A stretch of DNA of 9,480 nt from Acidobacteriota bacterium (GCA_019247865.1 JAFBAJ010000763.1:1-9480); one strand, 5' to 3'; shown: positions 1 through 7,555, numbered from the stretch's first letter. A program made the numbers and translations. Notes: generated by a model from the letters alone, not told the origin.

Positions 1-1473
1 GACCAGTGAGTTGAGCTCCAGATGGTTGGGCTTAAACTCTCGCCGTTCGAGACGTGAATAGGCGAGCAGGTCGTCTATGAGCTGACTCATCTCGCCGGTC
101 GAAGTCCGGATGGTTTCGACGAAGAAGCGAGCTTCATCGGCCAGGTCTGCGGTGTGGTCTTCGATCAGGAGGCGGCTGTAACCATCTATGCTGCGCAGTG
201 GAGCCTTGAGATCGTGAGCCACGGAGTAGGCGAAAGATTCCAGCTCGCGGCTCTTGTTGTCGAGCGCGGCGGTGCGCGCCGTGATGCGCTCTTCGAGTTC
301 GGCGTTGAGCTGATGGAGCGCTTCCCGTGCGCGCTGCCGTCGCTTCCTTTCGACGAGCAGCACCGCGATCAACGCTGCTTGCAGGGCGATGAGCGTGAGC
401 GCGCCGACGATGTGCCACTTGTAGCGCCCCCAGAACGTCAACTCCCTGAAGCGGACGACGCTGCCCGGCGGCAGGCGATCCTCGCTGATGCCCCAGCGTT
501 TGAGCTCACGCTCGTCGAATAATAAGACGCTCGGAACTGCATGAGGCGTAACGGCCTCCACCTTTTCGCCCGCGAGCAGGCGCAGCCCCTGCTTCGCTCC
601 TTCGACGCCGAGCGCTTCAAAACTGAGTAGATTTCCGCCGACGATTCCGGCTCCGAGATGAGCGTCCGTGGTGCCGTAGATCGGAGCAGTTGCTCCCGGC
701 GAAACCTGTCTCAGATACTCCGGGCTCTCGTAAACATTGCCTTCGTTGTCCCGTATGTTCGAGACGAAAAATATGATCGTCTGCGGCGGCAGCCCCCCCA
801 GCTTCTGCCGCATTTCCGCAGGGGTCAAGCCGGTCAGGTAAGTAAACTCCAGGCTGGATTCGTACGCGCGAAAGTCCTCCCGCGCTCGCGCAGCCCAATC
901 TTTGTCCGACCCGGAAATCCCCTGGATCACCACCACCCGCCTGGTTCCGGGATGCAACGCCAGGGCCAGCTCCAGATTCGGCTTGAGACTGATCTCGCCC
1001 CACACCCCTGTCAAACCCGGCGCGGGATAGAGGTCGGCCACAAGGTGTTGATCGATAGCCAGAAAAACAATCGGAATGCCGGGAAAGAGCTCTGCATTAT
1101 TTCTCAGGAGGACGCGTGTCGGATATTGGCCGATAGTAAAGATGATATCGAACTTCTTTCCCTCGTACTTTCGCCGCAGCAGGGCGACGAACTCTTTCTC
1201 GTAATCGGTTCCCGCGCGCGTGTTGCCCACATATTCGGAGTAGGTCTCGACGGGAACAGGCGAGCCGTTCTTGAGAGTCGTCAGCAGACCTCGTTCAATC
1301 GTGCCCTGCGTGGTCGTGTATGAATCGTTGCTTAATATGATGAGCACCCTTTTATGTTCTACTGCGTTCTGCGCCGCCGCCGAAGTCGCACAGGGCACAG
1401 CCATCAGGAGCGCCAGCCAAAGGGCTCTGAGCAATCTCCCGGACAATTGAAACTGTGCTGCTCGAATGGACAT
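1..1473 (-). CDS. Sensor histidine kinase with periplasmic ABC-type substrate-binding domain (3' end outside window)
   Basis: Reading the minus strand from ATG at 1473 gives 491 uninterrupted codons to the window edge, so the C-terminus is missing. Visible in order: a signal peptide or signal anchor (about 1-34, with a Leu/Ala-rich core ending in SAAAQ); a periplasmic domain (about 40-335) resembling the ABC_sub_bind family (starts KRVLIILSND, contains FTIGQYPTR and PIYGTTDAHLGAG); one membrane helix (about 353-374) followed by basic RKRRQRAR; a coiled-coil-like linker; and a HisKA dimerisation domain with H-box SVAHDLKAPLRS, placing the phosphoacceptor at His420. The HATPase domain must lie beyond position 1. 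Known for the family: ligand binding outside drives autophosphorylation and transfer to a response regulator. The ligand cannot be read from sequence. It starts one base after the TonB-receptor stop (TAA-G-ATG), with only a weak GAG as ribosome site, which suggests translational coupling. No frameshift was found in the full reading. Confidence 0.9.
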   Translation of the reverse strand, partial: MSIRAAQFQLSGRLLRALWLALLMAVPCATSAAAQNAVEHKRVLIILSNDSYTTTQGTIERGLLTTLKNGSPVPVETYSEYVGNTRAGTDYEKEFVALLRRKYEGKKFDIIFTIGQYPTRVLLRNNAELFPGIPIVFLAIDQHLVADLYPAPGLTGVWGEISLKPNLELALALHPGTRRVVVIQGISGSDKDWAARAREDFRAYESSLEFTYLTGLTPAEMRQKLGGLPPQTIIFFVSNIRDNEGNVYESPEYLRQVSPGATAPIYGTTDAHLGAGIVGGNLLSFEALGVEGAKQGLRLLAGEKVEAVTPHAVPSVLLFDERELKRWGISEDRLPPGSVVRFRELTFWGRYKWHIVGALTLIALQAALIAVLLVERKRRQRAREALHQLNAELEERITARTAALDNKSRELESFAYSVAHDLKAPLRSIDGYSRLLIEDHTADLADEARFFVETIRTSTGEMSQLIDDLLAYSRLERREFKPNHLELNSLV

Positions 1474-1474
1474 C

Positions 1475-4400
1475 TTAGAACTCGTATTTGAGCCCGAACT
1501 GAAATTGGCGCGGCGGGGCCGCCGAGACAAACCCGAGCGGCGCTGTCGGCGGCAGGCCGCGAACTCCGCGCAGGTCGAACGGCCCCGTCAAAAATTTCGG
1601 ATCGCATCCGTTGATGAAGTCCGGCTGGGCCGTCGTCCCGCAGACGACATCGTTCACGCGCAGAAAGTTGACGTGATTAAAGAGGTTCGACGCTTCGACG
1701 ATGAACTCCACCCTCGGCCCTTCGGCCTTCCGCCGCAGATAGAAGCGCTTGCTCATTCTGAGATCGACGCTGTAAAAATTCTCGCCCCGTCCGGAATTGC
1801 GCGGAGCATGAAACGGGCGATCCGAGGTATTCAAATCACCATTCACGTCTCGACCGAGATAGAGATTGAAGGGAAAGCCGCCGTGCAGAGTCACAATCGG
1901 GCTGAGCGTGATGTCGGCCAGCGCTCGCGCCATCCAGTGTTGTCCGCGGCCGGACTTAAAAGGGCTCACAAAAGTTCCGCTCGCGACGAAGCTGTGGCGG
2001 AGGTCGAAGGCCGAGAGTCCTTTCTCAAGATAGCGGCGCGTCGGCAGGTACGGTGTCAGCCCGCCGTTAAAGTCCACCACATCGTCAATCGCCTTGCTGT
2101 AGGTGTAACCGGCACGGAACTGAAATCCCTTGCCGAACCTCTTGAGCAGAGAGATGTTCATCCCGTAGTAAATTGAGTTGCCTTCGGATGAATGCACGAT
2201 CTGCTGTGCAATCGCCGGGTCAATGCGTACCAGCTGCGGGCCGAAGAGATCGCTGCCGGGCATCCCCGGCACGGCGACCTGCTGGCCGCTCTCGCGGTAG
2301 TTCCCTTCGAGCGCGATGGGCAGATGAACTCCGTGGTACATCTGGAAGGCGATGTCGAGCGCGAGGTCTTTGCCCAGTTGTTGAGACAGGCCGAGGCTGG
2401 CTTGAACCGTGTAGGGATTGTCGTAGTCCTCTGCGGCCCCCGTCACACGCCGGTTCGGCTGGCCGGGCGCGGGAATGATGCCGAAGGCGCGAATCTGCTC
2501 TTCTGTGAGTGTCGTGAAAGGCAGGCTTCCGAGGTTGACGCCGTAAGCCCACAGGGCCTGTGAAGACTGTGCGCCGTCCTGCAGTGACCGCGAGAGAGAA
2601 TTTATGTGCCGCCCGTCGTTGCTGAGCAGCGTCGCAGAGAGCAGCACGTGCAGGCCGACTGGCGCGTAGAAAGTGCCCAAGCCGCCGCGAATGACCGTCC
2701 GGCCTTTGCCGAACGGGTCCCACGCGAAGCCTAAGCGCGGAGAGAGACTGATGTTCCGATCAAACGGCTCAGGCTCTCCGTCATAATTGAGCCGCGCTCC
2801 CAGATTAAGAGTCAGCCGCGAGGTCGCCCTCCACGAAACCTGTCCGAAGGCGGCCAGATTGTGCTGCCAGGCGCGAAAACCCGGATTACCAAACCCCTGC
2901 TGCCAGGTGGATGGAAGACCTAAATTGAAGGCTTGGAGCGAGGTCAGGGTCGTGTCCGCCGGAGGCGCGAGCAGCCCTGTCAGCACGGTTGCATCGGTCG
3001 GCGAGAGAGCACGCGAGAGAGGAAGTCCGGCGGCGAACTGGTAGGTGCCCTGAAACCCGATCTCGGTAATCATCAGGGCGTCGACGGGCCTGTAGGACAC
3101 GCCGACTTTGAAATCCTTTGTGCCCTGACTCCAACTCAGGAGGTCTTCAAACTGGTAGCGCCTCTGTTTGATGACGAGAGGAACTGTGCCCAGATGCCCG
3201 TAAGTGACCAGCCCGGCGATGATGAGCTGTGCACTTTCAGGAGCGCGCGAGAGCTGCCTGTAATTGTCGTAAGCAAACTGCACGCGCAGCTGGTTGACGA
3301 GATGATCGTTGAAAATGTGATTCCATGTTCCGACCGCCGTGTAATCATCGGCGGCTTCGATGACTCCGTTGCTCGGAGCTTCCACGTTATCCTGGCGCAA
3401 CTGGTCGTTATCTTCCAGCGCGAGTGTGAATCGCCCGCTGATGAAATCCCGCTCGCCCCGATTGTAATCGAGGCGGGTCGTCCAGTTGTATTTCCGATTC
3501 GGCGCGGTGAATTGCCCCTCGCTCTCGCGCAGCAGCCGCAACGTCGTCGGATAGTTGGTGGTGGTCAGTGCCGTTTGCAGGCGCTCGGCGATGAGGCGGG
3601 TCGTATCGGTCGCCTGAGGCCCGGACTCAAGCGTTTGCAGATACGCCGACTGCGCCCCGGTCGGAGCCAGCAGAGAGGCGTTGCTTGTGTAAGAGCGATT
3701 CAGCGCGATGTCGTACTTGAGGGACTCGAACGAAGTGAAGAAGAAGGCGCGGCTTCTGACCAGCGGGCCGCTGAGAGTAAAGCCCGGAGAGATTCTCTGC
3801 TCGAAGGCTTTGCGGCCGCTCGTGTTCAGCGGCTCGCGCGCAGCCGTTTGCTGAGAGCGATAGAAGAGATAGCCGGAGCCATGAAAGCTGTTCGTCCCGC
3901 CCCGCGTGACGACGTTGACAGCCGTCCCGGTGGTGAAACCGTACTCGGCTGCATAAGCGTTGCGGTTGACCTGAAACTCCTGCACGGCCTCCACGCTCAG
4001 GTTTCTGATTCTCAAATTGCCGGTCCCGGAATCGTTCTCGCCTCCGTCAATCGAGACGGAATTGCTCCGGCCGTTGCCCGCTCCGACGGAAAAGCCGGAG
4101 GCCGGAATGGCTGTCACGCGTGACTGCTGCACGCGCGCCGCCGCCACGTCCGCGACGCCCGGCAGAGTGAAAATGTAGGAGGTGAAATTGCGCGAGAGGT
4201 TCGGCAGAGACGCGATCTGCTCGCGTTCGATGGTGTCGGACTGTTGCGTGCGTTCGGTCTCGACGAGCCCCGGCGCGGCGTCGACGCTCACCGCTGCATT
4301 GAGCTGACCGATCTGTAGCTCTATGTCATGGACGGCGATCTCTCCAACCGTCAGCAACACTCCCTGCAAGACCTGCGGCTGGAACCCTGCCGCCTCAACA

Positions 4401-4660
4401 CGAAGCTCGTAGGAGCCGGGCTGTAAAAGCGGCACCCGGTAAACTCCATCGTCGTCAGTCCTGACGCTACGCACGACTCCGCGCTCGGAGTTCAACACGG
4501 TCACGGTCGCCTGGCTGACTGCGGCCCCAGATTGATCCGTCACCCTGCCCCTGATGTTTGAGTTGGCGACATCAGCCTGTGCACAGACCTGCGGCGTCAG
4601 CACAAGTAAGGCTGTTATCAGGAGTGAGGACGCGAAGAGACGTTGGCGAACGGAGCCCAT
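1475..4660 (-). CDS. TonB-dependent receptor, Oar-like, with N-terminal carboxypeptidase regulatory-like domain
   Basis: A 1061-residue outer-membrane transporter. Residues 1-29 form a signal peptide (basic start, hydrophobic LLITALLVL, AQA-type cleavage site). Residues about 36-117 are a carboxypeptidase regulatory-like beta-sandwich (IRGRVTDQSGAAV, then DDGVYRVPLLQPGSYELRV). Residues about 135-255 are the plug (SVSIDGGENDSGTGN, VQEFQVNRNAYAAEYG, then NVVTRGGTNSFHGSGY). The rest is the beta-barrel, ending FQFGLKYEF with the terminal aromatic residue expected for BAM-dependent insertion. Length and domain order match the large Oar-like receptors abundant in Acidobacteriota, many thought to handle glycans, peptides or other large nutrients. 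Nothing here identifies the substrate. The ATG at 4660 is preceded by GAGAGGA (4672-4666), 5 nt away. A second ATG at 4665 is followed at once by TAA and is unlikely to be used. The histidine kinase gene follows after one base. Residues that shape the class are clear; the substrate is unknown. Confidence 0.93.
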   Translation of the reverse strand: MGSVRQRLFASSLLITALLVLTPQVCAQADVANSNIRGRVTDQSGAAVSQATVTVLNSERGVVRSVRTDDDGVYRVPLLQPGSYELRVEAAGFQPQVLQGVLLTVGEIAVHDIELQIGQLNAAVSVDAAPGLVETERTQQSDTIEREQIASLPNLSRNFTSYIFTLPGVADVAAARVQQSRVTAIPASGFSVGAGNGRSNSVSIDGGENDSGTGNLRIRNLSVEAVQEFQVNRNAYAAEYGFTTGTAVNVVTRGGTNSFHGSGYLFYRSQQTAAREPLNTSGRKAFEQRISPGFTLSGPLVRSRAFFFTSFESLKYDIALNRSYTSNASLLAPTGAQSAYLQTLESGPQATDTTRLIAERLQTALTTTNYPTTLRLLRESEGQFTAPNRKYNWTTRLDYNRGERDFISGRFTLALEDNDQLRQDNVEAPSNGVIEAADDYTAVGTWNHIFNDHLVNQLRVQFAYDNYRQLSRAPESAQLIIAGLVTYGHLGTVPLVIKQRRYQFEDLLSWSQGTKDFKVGVSYRPVDALMITEIGFQGTYQFAAGLPLSRALSPTDATVLTGLLAPPADTTLTSLQAFNLGLPSTWQQGFGNPGFRAWQHNLAAFGQVSWRATSRLTLNLGARLNYDGEPEPFDRNISLSPRLGFAWDPFGKGRTVIRGGLGTFYAPVGLHVLLSATLLSNDGRHINSLSRSLQDGAQSSQALWAYGVNLGSLPFTTLTEEQIRAFGIIPAPGQPNRRVTGAAEDYDNPYTVQASLGLSQQLGKDLALDIAFQMYHGVHLPIALEGNYRESGQQVAVPGMPGSDLFGPQLVRIDPAIAQQIVHSSEGNSIYYGMNISLLKRFGKGFQFRAGYTYSKAIDDVVDFNGGLTPYLPTRRYLEKGLSAFDLRHSFVASGTFVSPFKSGRGQHWMARALADITLSPIVTLHGGFPFNLYLGRDVNGDLNTSDRPFHAPRNSGRGENFYSVDLRMSKRFYLRRKAEGPRVEFIVEASNLFNHVNFLRVNDVVCGTTAQPDFINGCDPKFLTGPFDLRGVRGLPPTAPLGFVSAAPPRQFQFGLKYEF

Positions 4661-4665
4661 TACAT

Positions 4666-4809
4666 TCCTCTCGCATATCGCAATCGGAACGAGGAGAGAG
4701 ACTCGGGCTTTTAATTCCTGCCTGCCGTAGGGACTTGTGGCGTACTACCCCGTGCTCGCACAGTGTCAGACGGTTTGTAACGAGGCGCCCTACAGCGTCG
4801 GGGCTCTCC
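4666..4809 (-). promoter_or_regulatory. Candidate structured 5' leader of the TonB-receptor mRNA
   Basis: Minus-strand RNA pairing found by eye. An outer stem joins GGAGAG (4809-4804) with CUCUCC (4698-4693). Nested inside it, a 9-bp stem joins GCUGUAGGG (4796-4788) with CCCUACGGC (4732-4724). Its single imperfect pair is a G-U wobble that would be a C-A mismatch on the other strand, which favours the minus strand as the transcript. Inside that, CUGUG-CGAG-CACGG can form a 5-bp tetraloop hairpin. UCCUCG (4695-4690) overlaps the outer stem and can instead pair with CGAGAGGA (4673-4666), which contains the Shine-Dalgarno sequence, with a two-base bulge. That is a switch-like layout. No known riboswitch core (cobalamin, TPP, SAM, FMN) was recognised. 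Chance pairing in GA/CT-rich sequence remains possible. Confidence 0.3.
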
Positions 4810-4825
4810 CATCAAAGATGTTCGA

Positions 4826-4831
4826 GTTATA
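4826..4831 (-). promoter_or_regulatory. Possible -10 element for the receptor/kinase operon
   Basis: On the minus strand these bases read TATAAC, five of six matches to the sigma-70 -10 consensus, at the downstream edge of the AT-rich zone. No good -35 hexamer sits 16-18 nt upstream: the nearest TTGGGT is only 12 nt away and TTGGTC is 24 nt away. If used, it would give a leader of roughly 160 nt before the receptor ATG. This is a weak call based on one hexamer. Confidence 0.22.
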
Positions 4832-5023
4832 GCGCACCATCTGACCCAATTACTTGACCAATATCATCCTCTTTTTCGCAACGCAAAACAAGACCAATTT
4901 TTCGGAAGAGCTTTTCCTGAGCCAAATCACTCTTCACATCTTTTTCGCTTTCGCGTCGCAACCGACGGGCGAGCCGACCCGCCGGGCCGCGAATCAGCAG
5001 GCACGGCACGACGGCCGGAAGGA

Positions 5024-5048
5024 GGGCGACGCCCGGCAGCTCTGCCAG
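5024..5048 (-). terminator. GC-rich hairpins after the cation exchanger gene (weak terminator candidate)
   Basis: About 20 nt past the exchanger stop, the minus strand can form CUGGCA-GAGC-UGCCGG (5048-5033, one G-U pair). It can alternatively form the overlapping GGGC-GUC-GCCC (5034-5024). Neither is followed by a proper U-run, only by UCCUUCC, so neither is a classical intrinsic terminator. They could mark the 3' end of the upstream operon, protect the mRNA from exonucleases, or be incidental in GC-rich DNA. Confidence 0.25.
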
Positions 5049-5068
5049 CAGTTATGCCTTTCTTTCGC

Positions 5069-6199
5069 TCAGCCCGGCAGAGTCGGAATCAGGTAAAACA
5101 TGAGCGCAATGATTGCGTAGACCGCGATCAGTTGCACGCCCTTGTACCAGTTGGATTGACCGTCGCCGCAGACCATCGCGGCGATGAGGACGGCGATGAA
5201 GAGAGAGCCGATCTCGGCTCGATTGAAGGCCAGGTCGAGTGGCGTGGGCGCGATGAAGTAGCTCGCCAGCACCAGCAGCGGCGCGATGAAGAGCGCGATC
5301 TGAATGCAACTGCCAAGCGCGATGCTGAGCGACAGATCCATCCTGTTTTTCCGCGCCATCGCAATCGCCGAACCGCTTTCGGCTGCGCCGCCCAGGACGG
5401 CTAAAAAAACTATCCCGATGAAATTCTCAGACATCCCCAGCGCCTTGCCTGTCCCTTCGGCGGCTCCGACCAAAATCTCCGACATCCACGCCGCGAGCAC
5501 AGACGCGCCGATCAGACTCCCGATGGCGCGCGGCAATCCCCAGCTCGCCTCCGCGTGTTCGTCCCCCTCCGGGTCGCTCACACTGGCGAAAGCGGCCTGA
5601 TGCGTCTTGAGCGAGAAGAGCAGGTAGAGTCCATAGGCGACGAGCAGCAGGCAGGCGATCCCGATGTTGAGCGTCTGTTCCTGCCGGATCACGCCCGTCG
5701 GCGCGAAGTAGCGGCTGAAGGCACTGGGCACGGCCATGCTGACGGCAGCCAGAAACATCATCGTGCTGTAAGCGCGCGTGGCCGTCGGATTGAATCGCTG
5801 CTCTCGATGACGCAGGCCGCCTAACAGAAAGCCCACGCCGAGCGCGAGCAGCAGATTAGCGAGAATGGCTCCGGCCAGCGCGGCCCGCACCATCGCCAGA
5901 TAACCCGCCCGCAACGCTACCAGCGAGATGATCAGCTCCGGCGCGTTGCCGAAGGTCGCGTTCAGCAGTCCGCCGACGGCATCGCCCGTCCGCGTCGACA
6001 GTTGTTCGGTCGCGTGTACGATCAGGGACGCGATCGGAATAATAGCCAGCGCCGCCGAAAAGAAGATCACCGGCGCAGGCACTCCGTCGACGTGCTCCAA
6101 AATTATCGTGACGGGCACGAAGACCAGCAGCCAGTTCATCGGACTGCGCATGAACCTGCTGAGCGGTGCGTCAAGCTGTCGCGTTGGCTCTCGATTCAC
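5069..6199 (-). CDS. Ca2+/H+ exchanger family protein (CaCA superfamily, Cax/ChaA-like)
   Basis: A 376-residue inner-membrane protein with about 11 hydrophobic segments. The two alpha repeats of cation/proton exchangers are visible: GLLNATFGNAPELIIS (about 77-92, with Asn85 and Glu88) and GGAAESGSAIAMARKN (270-285, with Glu274). An acidic loop (about 208-217, SDPEGDEHAE) separates the two halves, as in Cax proteins. Family members usually export Ca2+ or other divalent cations in exchange for protons. The second repeat departs from the common GNAAEH form, so the exact ion is uncertain. The start is GTG at 6199: AGGAGG lies at 6216-6211, 11 nt upstream, and the next in-frame ATG (codon 17) would remove the conserved-looking RLDAPLSRFM-type start. 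It follows the Dcu-carrier stop by 18 nt, with its ribosome site directly after that stop, so cotranscription is very likely. Confidence 0.88.
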   Translation of the reverse strand: MNREPTRQLDAPLSRFMRSPMNWLLVFVPVTIILEHVDGVPAPVIFFSAALAIIPIASLIVHATEQLSTRTGDAVGGLLNATFGNAPELIISLVALRAGYLAMVRAALAGAILANLLLALGVGFLLGGLRHREQRFNPTATRAYSTMMFLAAVSMAVPSAFSRYFAPTGVIRQEQTLNIGIACLLLVAYGLYLLFSLKTHQAAFASVSDPEGDEHAEASWGLPRAIGSLIGASVLAAWMSEILVGAAEGTGKALGMSENFIGIVFLAVLGGAAESGSAIAMARKNRMDLSLSIALGSCIQIALFIAPLLVLASYFIAPTPLDLAFNRAEIGSLFIAVLIAAMVCGDGQSNWYKGVQLIAVYAIIALMFYLIPTLPG

Positions 6200-6217
6200 T
6201 TGCCCGTGTTCCTCCTC

Positions 6218-7555
6218 TTAGAGAGAGATGAGCCTGCCCAGCAGGAGCGCGATGAGAATCGCAGAGGCCGTCGTCACCAGCCCCGGCAGCATGAAGCTGT
6301 GGTTGAGCAGATACTTTCCGATGCGTGTCGTGCCCGTCTGGTCGAACGAAACGGCGGCGATCATCGTGCCGTAAGTCGGCAGGAAGAAGAGCCCCGCGGC
6401 AGCCGGATAGAACGCGATCAGCAGCGAGACGGGCAGCCCTAAAGCATGTCCCACAGGCATCAATAAAGAGACCGTCGCCGCCTGACTGAAGAGCATGGCC
6501 GAGAGGACGAACAGGCCCGCGGCAAATGCCAGCGGGTAATGGCTCACGAGGCCGGAGATGCCGCCGAGGATGAACGTCCGGTTGCCCTCGAAGAAGGATG
6601 AGCCGAGCCACGAGATGCCCAGGATGGAGATGATCGCAGTGATGCCGCTCCGCATCATGGTTCCCTTAATAGTCGCTTCGGGCGAGGCGTTGAGGAAGAT
6701 CATCGTCAACCCGGCGACCGCGATCATGACGATCATAATCGCCATCCCCATGCTCACCTGATCGGTCTCGGCTCCGCCCGTCCCGATGACTTCGTAGGCC
6801 GGACGCAGGTTCGGGAAGATGCCGATCAGCACCACCGCGACGATGCCCGCGAGAAAGAGCGCGGCCGAGCGGCGTGCGTTCGCGAGCTTGTCCCCGTACA
6901 TTTCCGGCGTCGCTTCGGCAGGCTTCACCTCGCCGCTCGTGAGCCGCCGCTGATACTCCGGATCGGCGCTCAGCTTGCGGCCTCGCCAGGCGACGGAGAG
7001 GGCTCCGATGAGGACTGCCAGAAAGGTGGAGGGAATCATAATCAGCAACAGGCGCGGGAGCGTGACGTTGCTTCCCGCGAGGATGCCGAGCATGGCGACG
7101 GTGGCCGCCGAAATGGGTGAAGCGATGGCTCCTTGAAATCCCGCGATGACGCTGATCGAGAGCGGCCGCTCGGGCCGCACGCCTCCTTTGCGCGACATCT
7201 CCGCGATGACCGGCAGGAGCGCGTAGATGACGTGCGTCGTGCCTGAAGCAAAGACCAGCAGATAGACTGCGACCGGCGCGATGAAAGTGATGTACTGCGG
7301 GTGGCGGCGCATGACGCGCTCTGCGACCGACACCAGATAGTCGAGTCCCCCTGCGGCCTGCATCGTCGCCAGCGCGGTGATGACCGCGATAATCATGCCG
7401 AGGACGCCCGGCGGCGGGCCGCCCGGCGGCAGCGCGAAGACGAAGACGTAGATCATCAGGCCGATGCCCGCGACCGTCCCGAGCGCGATGCCGCCGAGGC
7501 GCGCGCCGATGAGAATACAGGCCAGAAGAATGAAGAGCTCGATCCAGAGATACAT
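6218..7555 (-). CDS. dcuB: Anaerobic C4-dicarboxylate transporter, DcuA/DcuB family
   Basis: A 445-residue inner-membrane carrier, close to the length of E. coli DcuB (446) and DcuA (433). Similarity to these runs end to end: IGARLGGIALGTVAGIGLMIYVFVF (14-40), GTTHVIYALLPVI (105-117), RPERPL (127-132), ASPISAATV (145-153), LPTY (392-395) and FDQTGTTRIGKY with NHSFMLPGL (404-426). Known role: uptake of aspartate, fumarate or malate, or their exchange for succinate, during anaerobic growth. DcuA and DcuB cannot be separated reliably by eye, so the symbol is provisional. The frame stays open upstream to an ATG at 7705, but that would add 50 residues of Ser/Arg/Cys-rich sequence inside the asparaginase gene. 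The ATG at 7555 fits homologues and has GAGG 10 nt upstream. It lies 22 nt after the asparaginase stop, consistent with import of the aspartate that enzyme makes. Confidence 0.93.
   Translation of the reverse strand: MYLWIELFILLACILIGARLGGIALGTVAGIGLMIYVFVFALPPGGPPPGVLGMIIAVITALATMQAAGGLDYLVSVAERVMRRHPQYITFIAPVAVYLLVFASGTTHVIYALLPVIAEMSRKGGVRPERPLSISVIAGFQGAIASPISAATVAMLGILAGSNVTLPRLLLIMIPSTFLAVLIGALSVAWRGRKLSADPEYQRRLTSGEVKPAEATPEMYGDKLANARRSAALFLAGIVAVVLIGIFPNLRPAYEVIGTGGAETDQVSMGMAIMIVMIAVAGLTMIFLNASPEATIKGTMMRSGITAIISILGISWLGSSFFEGNRTFILGGISGLVSHYPLAFAAGLFVLSAMLFSQAATVSLLMPVGHALGLPVSLLIAFYPAAAGLFFLPTYGTMIAAVSFDQTGTTRIGKYLLNHSFMLPGLVTTASAILIALLLGRLISL

Larger units (their letters stand above)
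4661..5068. other. 408-nt intergenic region: post-exchanger hairpins, AT-rich promoter-like zone, receptor leader
   Basis: No convincing gene is present; short open frames here lack a recognisable protein or a good ribosome site. Three parts can be seen. About 4975-5068 is GC-rich and holds small hairpins just downstream of the exchanger stop. About 4840-4965 is AT-rich compared with its surroundings and carries the 10-mer TCTTTTTCGC twice (4870-4879 and 4939-4948, 69 nt apart). About 4661-4820 is a leader with long-range complementarity (separate entry). The layout fits an independent promoter for the receptor/kinase pair, although no start site can be proven from sequence. Confidence 0.7.

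Noticed and set aside
617..1003. Minus-strand open frame of 128 codons inside the kinase gene, suggesting a broken gene
   Set aside because: The kinase frame was read from 1473 to 1 without a stop or shift and gives continuous family-like sequence, so the other frame is a shadow.
1466..2176. Plus-strand open frame of 236 codons
   Set aside because: It is antisense to the receptor C-terminus with no recognisable protein features.
2933..4123. Plus-strand open frame of 396 codons
   Set aside because: It lies wholly antisense to the TonB receptor barrel and plug, has no family signature and is Arg/Gly-rich; treated as a shadow.
4724..4796. Cobalamin or TPP riboswitch before the TonB receptor
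   Set aside because: TonB receptors often have cobalamin riboswitches, so the leader was searched for the conserved core and for the CUGAGA element of TPP; neither was found.
4897..4948. Plus-strand terminator (GAAGAG...CTCTTC followed by TTTTT)
   Set aside because: The stem is only 6 bp with a loop of about 19 nt, the T-run begins 5 nt after the stem, and no plus-strand gene ends there.
4827..5009. 60-codon minus-strand open frame in the intergenic region
   Set aside because: It crosses the promoter-like zone, lacks a good ribosome site and has no recognisable features.
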